NCBI GenBank assembly: GCA_903903975.1
Contig: CAIVAS010000115.1
Coordinates: forward strand, 1 to 32,243
DNA from: an uncultured Burkholderiales bacterium
GTDB taxonomy: Bacteria; Pseudomonadota; Gammaproteobacteria; Burkholderiales; Burkholderiaceae_E
Direction of reading: 5' to 3'
Length of the DNA stretch: 32,243 bases
A program made the translations under genes and the position numbers. Within the stretch, counting starts at the first letter, position 1. Each line of letters begins with the position of its first letter. This document shows positions 1 through 8,049 of this stretch, piece after piece. A model generated the notes under the pieces. The model ran no database searches. It saw only the letters and a program-made list of their open reading frames with translations, and had not been told where the DNA came from.

Positions 1-138
1 CTGCCGGTATTCTGGCGTATCGACCACGCCATGCTGCAGGCCGGCGTCGATGCGCCGATACGCGAGTCCGATCTCATCGCAGACCCACAGCACCTTCATC
101 ACATTGATTGAATTGTTTCGTCCCCAAATCGTCAGCAT
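1..138 (-). CDS. Glutathione S-transferase family protein, N-terminal part (cut by left edge)
   Basis: The minus strand reads an open frame of 46 codons from an ATG at 138 to the window edge. It starts MLTIWGRNNSINVMKVLWVC and continues with an EIGL...Y.RID segment and GVVDTPEYR. This is the thioredoxin-fold N-terminus of the GST superfamily: beta1 followed by an N-S-x-N-V-x-K-V active-site turn, then helix 1 (CDEIGLAYRRID). The family conjugates glutathione to electrophiles or has related thiol chemistry in the cytosol. The GSH-binding NP-x-G and E-S motifs and the helical C-terminal domain lie outside the window. AAGGATCGAGG just upstream of the ATG is a plausible ribosome-binding site. The gene is divergent from the MFS transporter, with about 60 bases between the starts. 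The family is fairly sure; the substrate is unknown. Confidence 0.8.
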   Translation of the reverse strand, partial: MLTIWGRNNSINVMKVLWVCDEIGLAYRRIDAGLQHGVVDTPEYRQ

Positions 139-200
139 TGCCTCGATCCTTTCGTTGATGGCAGGACCGTCTGCGTTCGGTCGTGCCTCACTGTATCGCG

Positions 201-1433
201 ATGAGCACTGAGCTGCCCGCCAGCGCGCCAGACGCCCGCAATCTGTGGGTGGGCGCCATGTCGCTTGCTCAGCTGATTTCGTGGGGCAGTCTGTATTACA
301 CCTTCTCGTTGCTGATGCCGGTCGTCGAACTCGACCTCAACGCAAACCGGGTCGAGGTCAGTGGCGCCTTCAGTGCAGCGCTCCTGGCAAGCGGTCTGGC
401 AGGTCTGGTGGTGGGACGACTGATCGATCAGGGCCGTGCCAGAGCGGTGATGTCGATCGGCTCGGTGGCGGCAGGCCTGCTGCTGATCGCCCATTCCAGG
501 ATCAGCAGTGTTGTCGGGCTTTACGCGGTCTGGATCGGACTCGGCATCGCGATGGCCTGCATCCTGTATGAGCCGGTCTTCACGGTGCTCATCCGACGCT
601 GGCCCAAGGACTACCGGCGATCGCTGATCGCGATGACCTTTCTGGGCGGACTGGCATCAACGGTTTTCATCCCGCTGTCGGCCTGGATGATTGATCGGCT
701 CGGCTGGCGGGAGACCTGTCTGGTGCTGACCGCGATGCATTTTTTCCTGTGCCTGCCGATCCATGTCTGGATGCTCAGGGACGAACCGCCGGCTCGACGC
801 GAGGTCGCCCGAGACGCCGCCTCAGCCAGCGAATCGACCGGCACTCTGGCGAGTGTGCGCGAGCTGGCCACCTCCCCCGCCTTCCTGCTGATCACGGTCT
901 TCAGTTTTGTCTTCATGGGGCTGAGCGCAGCACTCTCCGCTCACATGGTGCCCTTGCTGCGCGAACGCGGATTGCCCGCGGCCTGGGCGGTGGCGGTTCC
1001 GGCCAGCATCGGCGTGATGCAGGTGATCGGCCGATTGGTGCTCTTTGTCTTCGAGGGCCGGATCGATCCGAAAAAACTCGATCTGATCATCCCGCTGCTG
1101 ATGCCGCTGTCGCTGCTGCTGCTGTTGGCCGGGGGCGGCAGTACTGGCGCAGCGCTGGCCTTTGCCGCCTGTTTCGGTGTGGGCAACGGCCTGATCACGA
1201 TCGTGAAAGCGACCGCGATTGCGGCCTATGTCAGTCGCGACCGGGTGGCTGTGCTCTCTGGCCTGCAGACCCTGCCCGGTGCGGTGGCAAGAGCCTGCGG
1301 ACCGATCATGCTGGCGGCACTCTGGACGGTGTCGAGCAGTTATACCGCTGGGGTTTGGCTGCTGATCGTGGCCGGCGTGGTGGAGACCGGATTGCTGGCG
1401 GCAGCGCAGAGGCGTGCCTTGCCGCAGTCGTGA
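201..1433 (+). CDS. Major facilitator superfamily (MFS) transporter
   Basis: A 410-residue, strongly hydrophobic protein of typical MFS length (12 membrane segments expected) that would sit in the inner membrane. The loop between segments 2 and 3 carries the MFS signature-A pattern (GRLIDQGRARAVM). The second half has the weaker symmetry-related GRLVLFVFEGRID. A charged, alanine-rich stretch at about residues 195-220 fits the central cytoplasmic loop. I chose the ATG at 201. A GTG at 183 is also in frame but would only add MPHCIA, and neither start has a strong Shine-Dalgarno. The substrate cannot be read from sequence. The gene is divergent from the GST gene and convergent with the small secreted protein that follows. 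Confidence 0.85.
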   Translation: MSTELPASAPDARNLWVGAMSLAQLISWGSLYYTFSLLMPVVELDLNANRVEVSGAFSAALLASGLAGLVVGRLIDQGRARAVMSIGSVAAGLLLIAHSRISSVVGLYAVWIGLGIAMACILYEPVFTVLIRRWPKDYRRSLIAMTFLGGLASTVFIPLSAWMIDRLGWRETCLVLTAMHFFLCLPIHVWMLRDEPPARREVARDAASASESTGTLASVRELATSPAFLLITVFSFVFMGLSAALSAHMVPLLRERGLPAAWAVAVPASIGVMQVIGRLVLFVFEGRIDPKKLDLIIPLLMPLSLLLLLAGGGSTGAALAFAACFGVGNGLITIVKATAIAAYVSRDRVAVLSGLQTLPGAVARACGPIMLAALWTVSSSYTAGVWLLIVAGVVETGLLAAAQRRALPQS

Positions 1434-1474
1434 GTGGATCTTGAGCGGGCACTGAGGGGCACTGAGCGGGTCGG

Positions 1475-1891
1475 TCAGCGTCGCGCGGCTTCGGCCTGCG
1501 TGATCTGCGCGAGCCTGACATTGCAGTCACCCGGCACAGTGGTGCAAAGCGCAGCGTCAGCAATCCCAAGCGATTTCTGCTCGCGTCGGAAGATCGGCAG
1601 AAACCGATCGGCGGCCGCCTGCGCGCCGGGCAAGCCGACCCTCGCCGAGTTCATCGCGCCGATCCAGCCGAAATAGCTGATGCCGAGCCGCTTTGCGCGG
1701 CTCTGTCCGGCCGCGCGAATGAGCGTGGCAATGCACTCCTCATACTCGTCCGCATCGTGGTGCATCAAACGATGGCACTGCTGCTGCGCGTCTCGGGCAG
1801 AGGCGCTCACGATATCGATCGTCGGGGCAGCGACAACACTCGTCGCGATGCCAATGCTCGCAAGCGATAAGGCTGTGCGCACCATCCGCAT
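1475..1891 (-). CDS. Small secreted cysteine-containing protein, function unknown
   Basis: I do not recognise a family. From the ATG at 1891 the product has 138 residues. It begins with a classical signal peptide (MRMVRTALSLASIGIATS, cleavage likely after VVAA near residue 22). The mature part is mostly helical and holds exactly four cysteines (39, 53, 116, 123), which suggests two disulfides in the periplasm. The open frame extends further upstream to 1987. I prefer 1891 because the extension is not signal-like and AAGGG lies 11 bases before this ATG; a second ATG at 1885 is also possible. The gene is convergent with the MFS gene (41-base gap) and divergent from the nucleotidase gene. No neighbour suggests a role. 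Confidence 0.6.
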   Translation of the reverse strand: MRMVRTALSLASIGIATSVVAAPTIDIVSASARDAQQQCHRLMHHDADEYEECIATLIRAAGQSRAKRLGISYFGWIGAMNSARVGLPGAQAAADRFLPIFRREQKSLGIADAALCTTVPGDCNVRLAQITQAEAARR

Positions 1892-2068
1892 CCACGTTTT
1901 TTCCCTTCCGAACGGCGTCGATTGGCCTTGCCTGCAAGCACGGTTGTCACGGCCTCGATGCCCGGCTGTCACATGACTGACATTCATTTCATTTTCACCA
2001 GTGAGTCATTTTGCTGAGGGATCCTACGGCGGATTTATTTCCCCAATTCGATCACTGAAGGTAACTCA

Positions 2069-4411
2069 ATGGATCCGCACCGTGACTCGACCACCGTTGG
2101 TCGCAATGAATCAGACACGCCCTTTTCGGTAAGCCCTCTTCGTTTGATCAAACGAACTTCCTGCGCGCTGATTCTCGGTGCCACGGCCTTGCTCGCCGCC
2201 TGCAGTGGCAGCGATTCCGGCAGTTCGACCGATCAGGTCCGGATCAGTGGCATTGCCGCGACTGGTGCCGCAATTGCGAATGCGCCGGTGACAGCCAAAT
2301 GCACCGGCGGAACCAGTGCCGGGTCGGCGACAACGACCGCAAGCGGCACCTTCATGGTGTTCGCACCCGGCGCACTGCCCTGCGTGGTCGGGGTCGACAA
2401 CGGCAAACGGATGATTTATTCGGTCGCAGCCGGCACCGGCAACGTCGTCAACAATCTCAATGTGACGCCGCTCACCGACAACATCATCGGGCAGATCAGC
2501 GCCGACACGACCGACTACTTCAACAAGTTTGACGGCAAGGCTGCTGCCGCATTGACCCCCGCCGCATTGGCGACCGCGCAAGGCACCGTCGTGACAGCGC
2601 TCGGCAAGGCAGGTTTGTCTTTGCCTGCCGGCGTCACCGATCTGCTGACCTCGCCACTGACGGTCGGCGACGCTCACGACAAATTGCTGGATTCGCTTGC
2701 TACCGTCTCGGTGCCGGTCAAAATGATTGCGCTGAATGATTTTCACGGGAATATCGAAAATCCTGCGTCGACCAACGGCGGACAGGTCACCATTCCCGAT
2801 TCCAGCAATCCCGCCGGCACCAAAGTCAACGTCGGTGGAGCTGCCTACCTCGCCACGCTGATCAAAAGCCTCAAAGCCAAGAACGCCAACAACATCGTCG
2901 TCGGTGCCGGGGATCTGGTCGGTGCCGCGCCCTTCACCTCAACGGTGTTGAACCACGAATCGACCGTGGATGTGCTCAACACCCTCGGGCTGGAGGTCAC
3001 CGCGGTCGGTAATCACGAGTTCGATGCCGGAAAAACTGAACTGCTTCGCCTTCAGAACGGTGGCTGTTTTCCGGGGCGCACGCCCGGGACCGACACCTGC
3101 CTGCAGAACGGCGCCTTCTCCGGTGCAAAGTTCAAATGGCTGGCCGCCAACGTGGCGACCGATCAAGCAGGCACCACGCTGTTGCCTGCGACTTTCATCA
3201 AGGATTTCGGCATCGTCAGGATCGGATTCATCGGCCTGACCTTGAAAGACACGCCAACAGCCGTGAGTGCGAGCGGCGTTGTTGGCCTGACTTTCCTTGA
3301 GGAGTCTGCAGTCATCAACACCCGCGCTGCCGAACTCAAGCGCAAGGGCGTGGATGCCGTCGTTGTACTGATTCATCAGGGCGGGCAAACCACCGCCAGC
3401 ACACTGAATGACAAGACCTGCCCGGGCTTGTCGGGCGACATCCTTGCTGTGATGGACAAGATCGGCGCTGATGTGGATGTCGTGGTCAGCGGTCATTCGC
3501 ACCAGGAATACAACTGCAACTACAAGGGCAAGCTGCTGACGCAGGCGGCTTTCTACGGTGCGGTGGCGACCGACATCGACCTGACGCTGATACCGTCCAA
3601 AGGCGTGAAGGCCAAGTCGGCCGATAATCGCCCGGTGATTCAGGACACCACCACGGCTGCATTGCCTTCCGGCTTCACCAAGCTGACCAAGGACGCCGAC
3701 ATGGATGCGCTGGTGACCAAGTACGTCACGCTCACCGCGCCGCTCAAGAACAAGGTCGTGGGCAGCATCACGGCAGACATCAAGCGTTGCCTGCTGAACA
3801 ACAACCCGGTGCTTGGCAGGGATGAAACCTGCGAAGGCACTATGGGCGACGTGCTTGCCGATGCGTATCTGGCGGGCAGTCCGGCAGCGGACTTTGCGAT
3901 GACCAATCCCGGCGGTGTCCGCGCCGACCTCCTCTTCGCCACTGCGGCAGGCAAAGTCACCTATGGTGATCTGCTCACCGTCAATCCTTTCGCCAACACA
4001 CTTTGCACGGTCGACATGAGTGGTCAGCAGGTCATCCGTCTGCTCGAGCAACAGTGGGAAACCCCGAACTCGACCGCCAAGACAGGTATCAACGGCGGTG
4101 GTCGACTGTTGCAGGTCTCGAAGGAACTGACCTACACCTGGGATGCGTCCAAGCCGCTAGGCGCTGCGCCCGGGTCGGGCGCTCGCGTGGTGGTATCGAC
4201 GGTCAAGATCAATGGTCAGTCGATCGATCTTGCGAAGACCTATCGCATCGCGACGCTCAGCTTCCTGACCACCGGCGGCGATAACTTCACTGTTTTTGCT
4301 CAGGGCAAAACCGTCTGCAGCGGCACGATCGATATCGATGCGCTGGTGACCTACTTCGGCGCGAAATCGCCGGTCGCGCCGCCTGCCTTCAGGACGACCC
4401 GGCTGAATTGA
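2069..4411 (+). CDS. Lipoprotein 5'-nucleotidase / metallophosphoesterase (UshA family)
   Basis: A 780-residue protein that hydrolyses phosphate esters of nucleotides or nucleotide sugars outside the inner membrane. A type II signal ends in the lipobox LLAAC (lipidated Cys45). Residues about 56-215 form an extra Thr/Ala/Gly-rich, beta-sandwich-like domain absent from classical UshA. The catalytic metallophosphoesterase domain follows: D224-x-H226 (NDFHGN), GD 281-282, GNHE 314-317, H436 and GHSH 475-478 are the usual dimetal ligands. The 5'-nucleotidase C-terminal domain has NPGGVR (613-618), NPFANTL (639-645) and TGGDNF (735-740), the substrate-clamp region. Start: ATG preceded by GAAGG with good spacing. 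The gene is monocistronic and ends at a strong terminator. The exact substrate is unknown. Confidence 0.9.
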   Translation: MDPHRDSTTVGRNESDTPFSVSPLRLIKRTSCALILGATALLAACSGSDSGSSTDQVRISGIAATGAAIANAPVTAKCTGGTSAGSATTTASGTFMVFAPGALPCVVGVDNGKRMIYSVAAGTGNVVNNLNVTPLTDNIIGQISADTTDYFNKFDGKAAAALTPAALATAQGTVVTALGKAGLSLPAGVTDLLTSPLTVGDAHDKLLDSLATVSVPVKMIALNDFHGNIENPASTNGGQVTIPDSSNPAGTKVNVGGAAYLATLIKSLKAKNANNIVVGAGDLVGAAPFTSTVLNHESTVDVLNTLGLEVTAVGNHEFDAGKTELLRLQNGGCFPGRTPGTDTCLQNGAFSGAKFKWLAANVATDQAGTTLLPATFIKDFGIVRIGFIGLTLKDTPTAVSASGVVGLTFLEESAVINTRAAELKRKGVDAVVVLIHQGGQTTASTLNDKTCPGLSGDILAVMDKIGADVDVVVSGHSHQEYNCNYKGKLLTQAAFYGAVATDIDLTLIPSKGVKAKSADNRPVIQDTTTAALPSGFTKLTKDADMDALVTKYVTLTAPLKNKVVGSITADIKRCLLNNNPVLGRDETCEGTMGDVLADAYLAGSPAADFAMTNPGGVRADLLFATAAGKVTYGDLLTVNPFANTLCTVDMSGQQVIRLLEQQWETPNSTAKTGINGGGRLLQVSKELTYTWDASKPLGAAPGSGARVVVSTVKINGQSIDLAKTYRIATLSFLTTGGDNFTVFAQGKTVCSGTIDIDALVTYFGAKSPVAPPAFRTTRLN

Positions 4412-4450
4412 TGCTCAGTGTCTGACCGGCGAACGACGTCGGTTCAGACT

Positions 4451-4493
4451 GAAACGCCCCCGGGAGACGCAGCGGTCTTTTCGGGGGCGTTTC
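4451..4493 (+). terminator. Rho-independent-type terminator after the nucleotidase gene
   Basis: A perfect 12-bp inverted repeat (GAAACGCCCCCG at 4451-4462 and its complement at 4482-4493) with a 19-base loop lies 40 bases after the nucleotidase stop codon. The downstream T-tract is weak (TTTC then ATATTTG). The opposite strand has GAAAC flanks, so it could also stop transcription arriving from the MBL gene on the other strand. Confidence 0.75.
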
Positions 4494-4546
4494 ATATTTG
4501 AAGCAACGATGCCTGCGAAGCAGCGATGCGCCGGCAGCTCGCGCGC

Positions 4547-5692
4547 TTAAACCCTTCGGTACCAGGCGATGCCTGCGGCATCGAGCTCGCGCACCGCTTC
4601 GCCGCGCGCAATCAGGTAGTTCAGGTGCGCAATCGCCTCACCGGTCGCAAGCCCCAGCACCTGATTGCCATTGATCGGACGCGCAAAGAGCGAACCGAAG
4701 ACATCGATGACCCGACGAGGCTCGGCGAGCCGGTCGCGCAGTCGGTCAAGGCCCCGCTCGTGGCCGCCGGCCAGCCGATCAAGTCGGGCATGCAAACCAT
4801 AGAAGGGCTCGTTATGGGCCGGCAGCACCAGCACATCGTCGGGAATCTCGCGCTTGAGCATGGCGATGGAGTCGAGCCATTCACCCAGCGGATCGCCATC
4901 GGGTTCGGTCGGAAACACCGACACATTCGATGAGATTCGGGGCAGCACCTGGTCGCCTGAAATCAGCAGTTTGGCCTGTGCGCTGTAGAGGCAGGCATGC
5001 TCGGGTGAGTGACCGCGTCCAACGATGACCTGCCATTCGTTTGAACCGAGCTTCAGCACCTGTCGGTCGCGCAATCGCTTGTAATGCTCCGGCAGAGCCG
5101 ACACCCCTTTTCCGAATCCACCGAAGCGTGCGCGGTAATACCCGATCGCATCCTCACTCCAGCCTGCTGCCCGATAGAAGCTCACGCCGTCTTCAGGTGC
5201 GCTGCGACCGGTATCGGCCACCAGCACCCGACAGGTGAGGTATTCGAGCCGGGACATCATCAGTTCGATGCCGAACTCGCGCGACAGCCATCCGGCCATC
5301 CCGACATGGTCGGGATGCATATGCGTCACGACGAGGCGTTTGGGTTTGTTCGGTGCCAGGTCTTCGGCCAGCACCCGGGTCCAGGCCTCGATGGTGGCCG
5401 GGTTGTGGACACCGGTATCGACCAGCGTCCAGCCGCCCTCTTCTTCGATTGCCCACAGATTGATGTGGTTGAGCGAGAACGGCAGCGGCATGCGGATCCA
5501 GCGCACGCCGGGCGCCACTTCACACGAGTGCCCGTCCTCGAGGACCGGCAGCGGGTAGCTCAGGCCGTAGCGATCGACTTCGCGGCCGTCCTGACGATCA
5601 AGCGCTTCAGTGTCTATCGAGAGCAGTGAGGCATCGGGGACGCCAGGAGGCGAGCTTGCGGCAGCGCTTTGTGAATCGGTCTGACTACCCAT
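4547..5692 (-). CDS. MBL-fold metallo-hydrolase (glyoxalase II / beta-lactamase superfamily)
   Basis: A 381-residue metallo-beta-lactamase-fold hydrolase. The dinuclear metal site is complete: H124-x-H126-x-D128-H129 (THMHPDHVG), H228 in GRGHSPEH, D247 in ISGDQVL and H293 in PAHNEP. An N-terminal extension of about 60 residues precedes the fold, and a helical C-terminal segment of about 80 residues follows it. Members of this type hydrolyse thioesters, lactones or similar esters in the cytosol. The gene lies 27 bases after the SDR gene, read in the same direction and facing an acyl-CoA dehydrogenase operon, so an acyl-CoA thioesterase or lactonase role is a reasonable inference but is unproven. 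The ATG at 5692 has only a weak ribosome-binding site, so translation may depend on the upstream gene. Confidence 0.85.
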   Translation of the reverse strand: MGSQTDSQSAAASSPPGVPDASLLSIDTEALDRQDGREVDRYGLSYPLPVLEDGHSCEVAPGVRWIRMPLPFSLNHINLWAIEEEGGWTLVDTGVHNPATIEAWTRVLAEDLAPNKPKRLVVTHMHPDHVGMAGWLSREFGIELMMSRLEYLTCRVLVADTGRSAPEDGVSFYRAAGWSEDAIGYYRARFGGFGKGVSALPEHYKRLRDRQVLKLGSNEWQVIVGRGHSPEHACLYSAQAKLLISGDQVLPRISSNVSVFPTEPDGDPLGEWLDSIAMLKREIPDDVLVLPAHNEPFYGLHARLDRLAGGHERGLDRLRDRLAEPRRVIDVFGSLFARPINGNQVLGLATGEAIAHLNYLIARGEAVRELDAAGIAWYRRV

Positions 5693-5719
5693 GATCGACG
5701 GCCCGGAAAGCGGGGCCCC

Positions 5720-6631
5720 TCAGATCGGGTCCCAGTTGAAGACATCGCCCGAGCGTACCAGAGGATAGAAGCTCGCCTCCATCGAGGGCATGGCATGCGT
5801 TGCGATGCTTTCGGGGGTCCAGCCTTCGCTGCGATGGACCGACCTTTCCGGGCGGCTCTGGCTCATCAGGAAGATTTCGTTGGCACGCACTGCGAAGATC
5901 TGACCGCTGACCGCCTTGGCCTGTTCGCTGCAAAGATAGACCGCGAGCGGCGCAATCTTGGCGGTTTCCATGACCTGCATGCGAGCCAGGCGGGCCTGCT
6001 GCTCGGGGGTGTCCGACGGGATCGTGCCGATCAGCCGGCTCCAGGCAAAGGGCGAGATGCAGTTGGAGCGCACGTTGTAGCGCTGCATGTCGAGGGCGAT
6101 CGACTTGGACAGGCCGACGATGCCGAGTTTGGCAGCCGCGTAGTTGGCCTGACCGAAGTTGCCGATCAGCCCCGAGGTCGAGGTCATGTGCACGAAGGCA
6201 CCGCGCTCTTCGCTCTTGAAGATCGCCGCCACCGACTTGGCCATGTAAAAGGAGCCGTTGAGGTGGACATCGATGACCGCCTTCCACTCTTCGACCGACA
6301 TGTTGTGAAAGATGCGATCGCGCAGGATGCCGGCATTGTTGACCACCGCATGCACCGTGCCGTAAGCGTCGACGGCGGTCTTGACGATGCGATTGGCCGA
6401 TTCCCATTCGGCGACGCTGTCGGTATTGGCGACTGCGGTGCCGCCGGCTTTGCGGATTTCGTCTACGACCAGTGCGGCCGGGCCGTCATCGTGTCCCAGT
6501 CCATCGGCGCCGACGCCCGGATCATTGACCACGACTTTGGCGCCTGCGGCGGCCATGGCGAGCGCGATATCGCGCCCGATGCCCCGGCCCGAGCCGGTCA
6601 CGATCACAACCTTGTCTTTCATCATGCTCAT
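5720..6631 (-). CDS. Short-chain dehydrogenase, MFE-2-type (3R)-hydroxyacyl-CoA dehydrogenase
   Basis: A 303-residue NAD(P)-dependent SDR. The cofactor motif is TGSGRGIG (residues 12-19), the structural motif NNAG (98-101), and the catalytic triad S151, Y164, K168 (within TSTSGLIGNFGQANYAAAK). The long insert after beta2 (NDPGVGADGLGHDDGPA) and the spacing of the triad match the dehydrogenase domain of peroxisomal multifunctional enzyme 2, which oxidises (3R)-hydroxyacyl-CoA. This makes a beta-oxidation role likely. The substrate chain is unknown. Start: ATG at 6631 with AGGAG ten bases upstream; ATGs at 6625 and 6622 are weaker choices. It is first in a two-gene leftward unit with the MBL hydrolase, and divergent from the acyl-CoA dehydrogenase gene. 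Confidence 0.87.
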   Translation of the reverse strand: MSMMKDKVVIVTGSGRGIGRDIALAMAAAGAKVVVNDPGVGADGLGHDDGPAALVVDEIRKAGGTAVANTDSVAEWESANRIVKTAVDAYGTVHAVVNNAGILRDRIFHNMSVEEWKAVIDVHLNGSFYMAKSVAAIFKSEERGAFVHMTSTSGLIGNFGQANYAAAKLGIVGLSKSIALDMQRYNVRSNCISPFAWSRLIGTIPSDTPEQQARLARMQVMETAKIAPLAVYLCSEQAKAVSGQIFAVRANEIFLMSQSRPERSVHRSEGWTPESIATHAMPSMEASFYPLVRSGDVFNWDPI

Positions 6632-6668
6632 GGTGCGGTGTCTCCTGATGTTGATAGACTTACTCTAC

Positions 6669-6689
6669 CTGAAGAATGCCATTCTCCAG
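6669..6689. promoter_or_regulatory. Candidate operator: 21-bp inverted repeat between divergent acyl-CoA genes
   Basis: CTGAAGAAT-GCC-ATTCTCCAG is an imperfect palindrome with 8 of 9 arm positions paired and a 3-base centre. It lies 38 bases upstream of the SDR start and 116 bases upstream of the acyl-CoA dehydrogenase start. Its size and position suit a dimeric repressor of TetR or similar type controlling both directions. No regulator gene is in the window, so this is inference from symmetry and position only. Confidence 0.4.
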
Positions 6690-6741
6690 AAAAAATAGCC
6701 CACCCAAAGCCGGCGATGCACCGGCACCAATCACTGGCATC

Positions 6742-6768
6742 AAATCGGGGTCAGATGACAATTATGAC
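6742..6768. repeat. Dispersed GGGGTCAGATGA repeat, single copy
   Basis: The sequence AAATCGGGGTCAGATGACAA followed by TTATGAC lies in the leader of the acyl-CoA dehydrogenase gene. It shares 13 consecutive bases (CGGGGTCAGATGA) with the cluster at 16102-16166, which sits between urc4 and upp. This is therefore a repeated intergenic element and not coding sequence, and it supports placing the gene start downstream at 6805. From memory, similar GGGGTCAG-type elements accompany REP-associated (Y1) transposases in proteobacteria. No such transposase is visible here. Confidence 0.55.
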
Positions 6769-6804
6769 GGCGCCCGTCACGACAAGACCGACAAGGACAA
6801 CGCG

Positions 6805-7998
6805 ATGAATTCTGCAAACGCGACCACCACCCAGACGCCCACCAGCGCGCTTTATGGCCCCGACCATGTGCAGCTGCAGGACTCGCTGAAAAAGTTCATC
6901 GACGCCGAGGTCAATCCGCATGTCGACGAGTGGGAAAAAGCCGAGATCTTTCCGGCCCATGAACTCTTTCGAAAAATGGGCAAGCTCGGCTTTCTCGGCG
7001 TGAGCAAGCCGGTCGCCAACGGCGGGATGGGGCTCGACTATTCGTATGCCGCCGCCTTCGCCGAGGCGCTCTCGCATATCGGCTGCGGCGCGATTCCGAT
7101 GGCCATCGGCGTGCAGACCGACATGGCTACGCCGGCGCTGGCCAAGCATGGCTCGGACGAGGTCAAGCGAGAATTTCTGGAGCCCTCGATCAGCGGCGAG
7201 TATGTGGCCTGCCTTGGCGTGTCGGAAGTCGGCGCGGGGTCGGATGTGGCATCGATCAGGACCATCGCCCGCAAGGATGGCGACGACTACATCATTGATG
7301 GCGGCAAAATGTGGACCACCAATGGCACCCAGGCTGACTGGATCTGCCTGCTGGCCAATACCTCCGAGGGTTCGCATCACCGCAACAAGACCCTGATCTG
7401 CGTACCGATGAAAAGCAAAGGCGTTGAAGTGGCGCGCAAGCTCAAGAAGGCCGGCATGAATGCGTCGGACACCGCTCAGCTTCACTTTGACGGTGTGCGC
7501 GTGCCGCAGCGCTATCGCATCGGTGAGGAAGGCATGGGCTTTGCCTACCAGATGCAGCAGTTCCAGGAAGAGCGACTGTGGGCCGGCGCGGGCTGGCAAA
7601 AGAGCCATTTCATCATCCAGGAAACCATCGACTATCTGCGCCAGCGCAAGGCCTTTGGCAAGTCTTTGCTCGACAATCAGTACATCTACTACAAGCTTGC
7701 CGAACTGCAGACCGAGGTCGAGGCCGTCGGTGCCCTGTTTCACAAGGCGGTCGGCCTGTATGTCGCCGGCAATGACGTCACGCAGCTCGCATCGATGGTC
7801 AAACTGAAGGGCGCGCGGGTGGCCCGTGAAGTGGCCGACTGGTGCGTCCAGTTCTGGGGCGGCATGGGCTACATCGAAGAGACCAGCGTCAACCGCTTCT
7901 GGCGCGATACCCGGCTGGGCTCGATCGGTGGCGGCGCCGATGAGGTGATGATGGGCATCATCGCCAAGACGATGGGCATCATGCCAAGGCAGGGATGA
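6805..7998 (+). CDS. Acyl-CoA dehydrogenase
   Basis: A 397-residue FAD-dependent acyl-CoA dehydrogenase that introduces the alpha-beta double bond into an acyl-CoA thioester. The family signature is CLGVSEVGAGSDVASIRT (about 136-153), followed by MWTTNGTQADW and the C-terminal WGGMGYIEE region. The C-terminal position that holds the catalytic Glu in medium-chain enzymes reads GGGADEVM instead. A Glu in QFQEERL (255-256) sits where isovaleryl- and long-chain-type enzymes keep theirs, so the base is probably there (inference). I chose the ATG at 6805, which has AAGGA 7 bases upstream. The frame is open back to 6676, but that stretch contains a dispersed repeat. It is first in a three-gene rightward unit with two crotonase paralogues. 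Substrate length is unknown. Confidence 0.9.
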   Translation: MNSANATTTQTPTSALYGPDHVQLQDSLKKFIDAEVNPHVDEWEKAEIFPAHELFRKMGKLGFLGVSKPVANGGMGLDYSYAAAFAEALSHIGCGAIPMAIGVQTDMATPALAKHGSDEVKREFLEPSISGEYVACLGVSEVGAGSDVASIRTIARKDGDDYIIDGGKMWTTNGTQADWICLLANTSEGSHHRNKTLICVPMKSKGVEVARKLKKAGMNASDTAQLHFDGVRVPQRYRIGEEGMGFAYQMQQFQEERLWAGAGWQKSHFIIQETIDYLRQRKAFGKSLLDNQYIYYKLAELQTEVEAVGALFHKAVGLYVAGNDVTQLASMVKLKGARVAREVADWCVQFWGGMGYIEETSVNRFWRDTRLGSIGGGADEVMMGIIAKTMGIMPRQG

Positions 7999-8049
7999 TC
8001 GAATGCGACCTGCGCCGATCCTCAAAATACACATCAGGGAGACACCACA

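Noticed and set aside
1440-1475. Short direct repeat (GGGCACTGAG twice) between the convergent MFS and small secreted genes
   Set aside because: Only about ten bases long, no hairpin and no T-tract; not convincing as a terminator or mobile element footprint.
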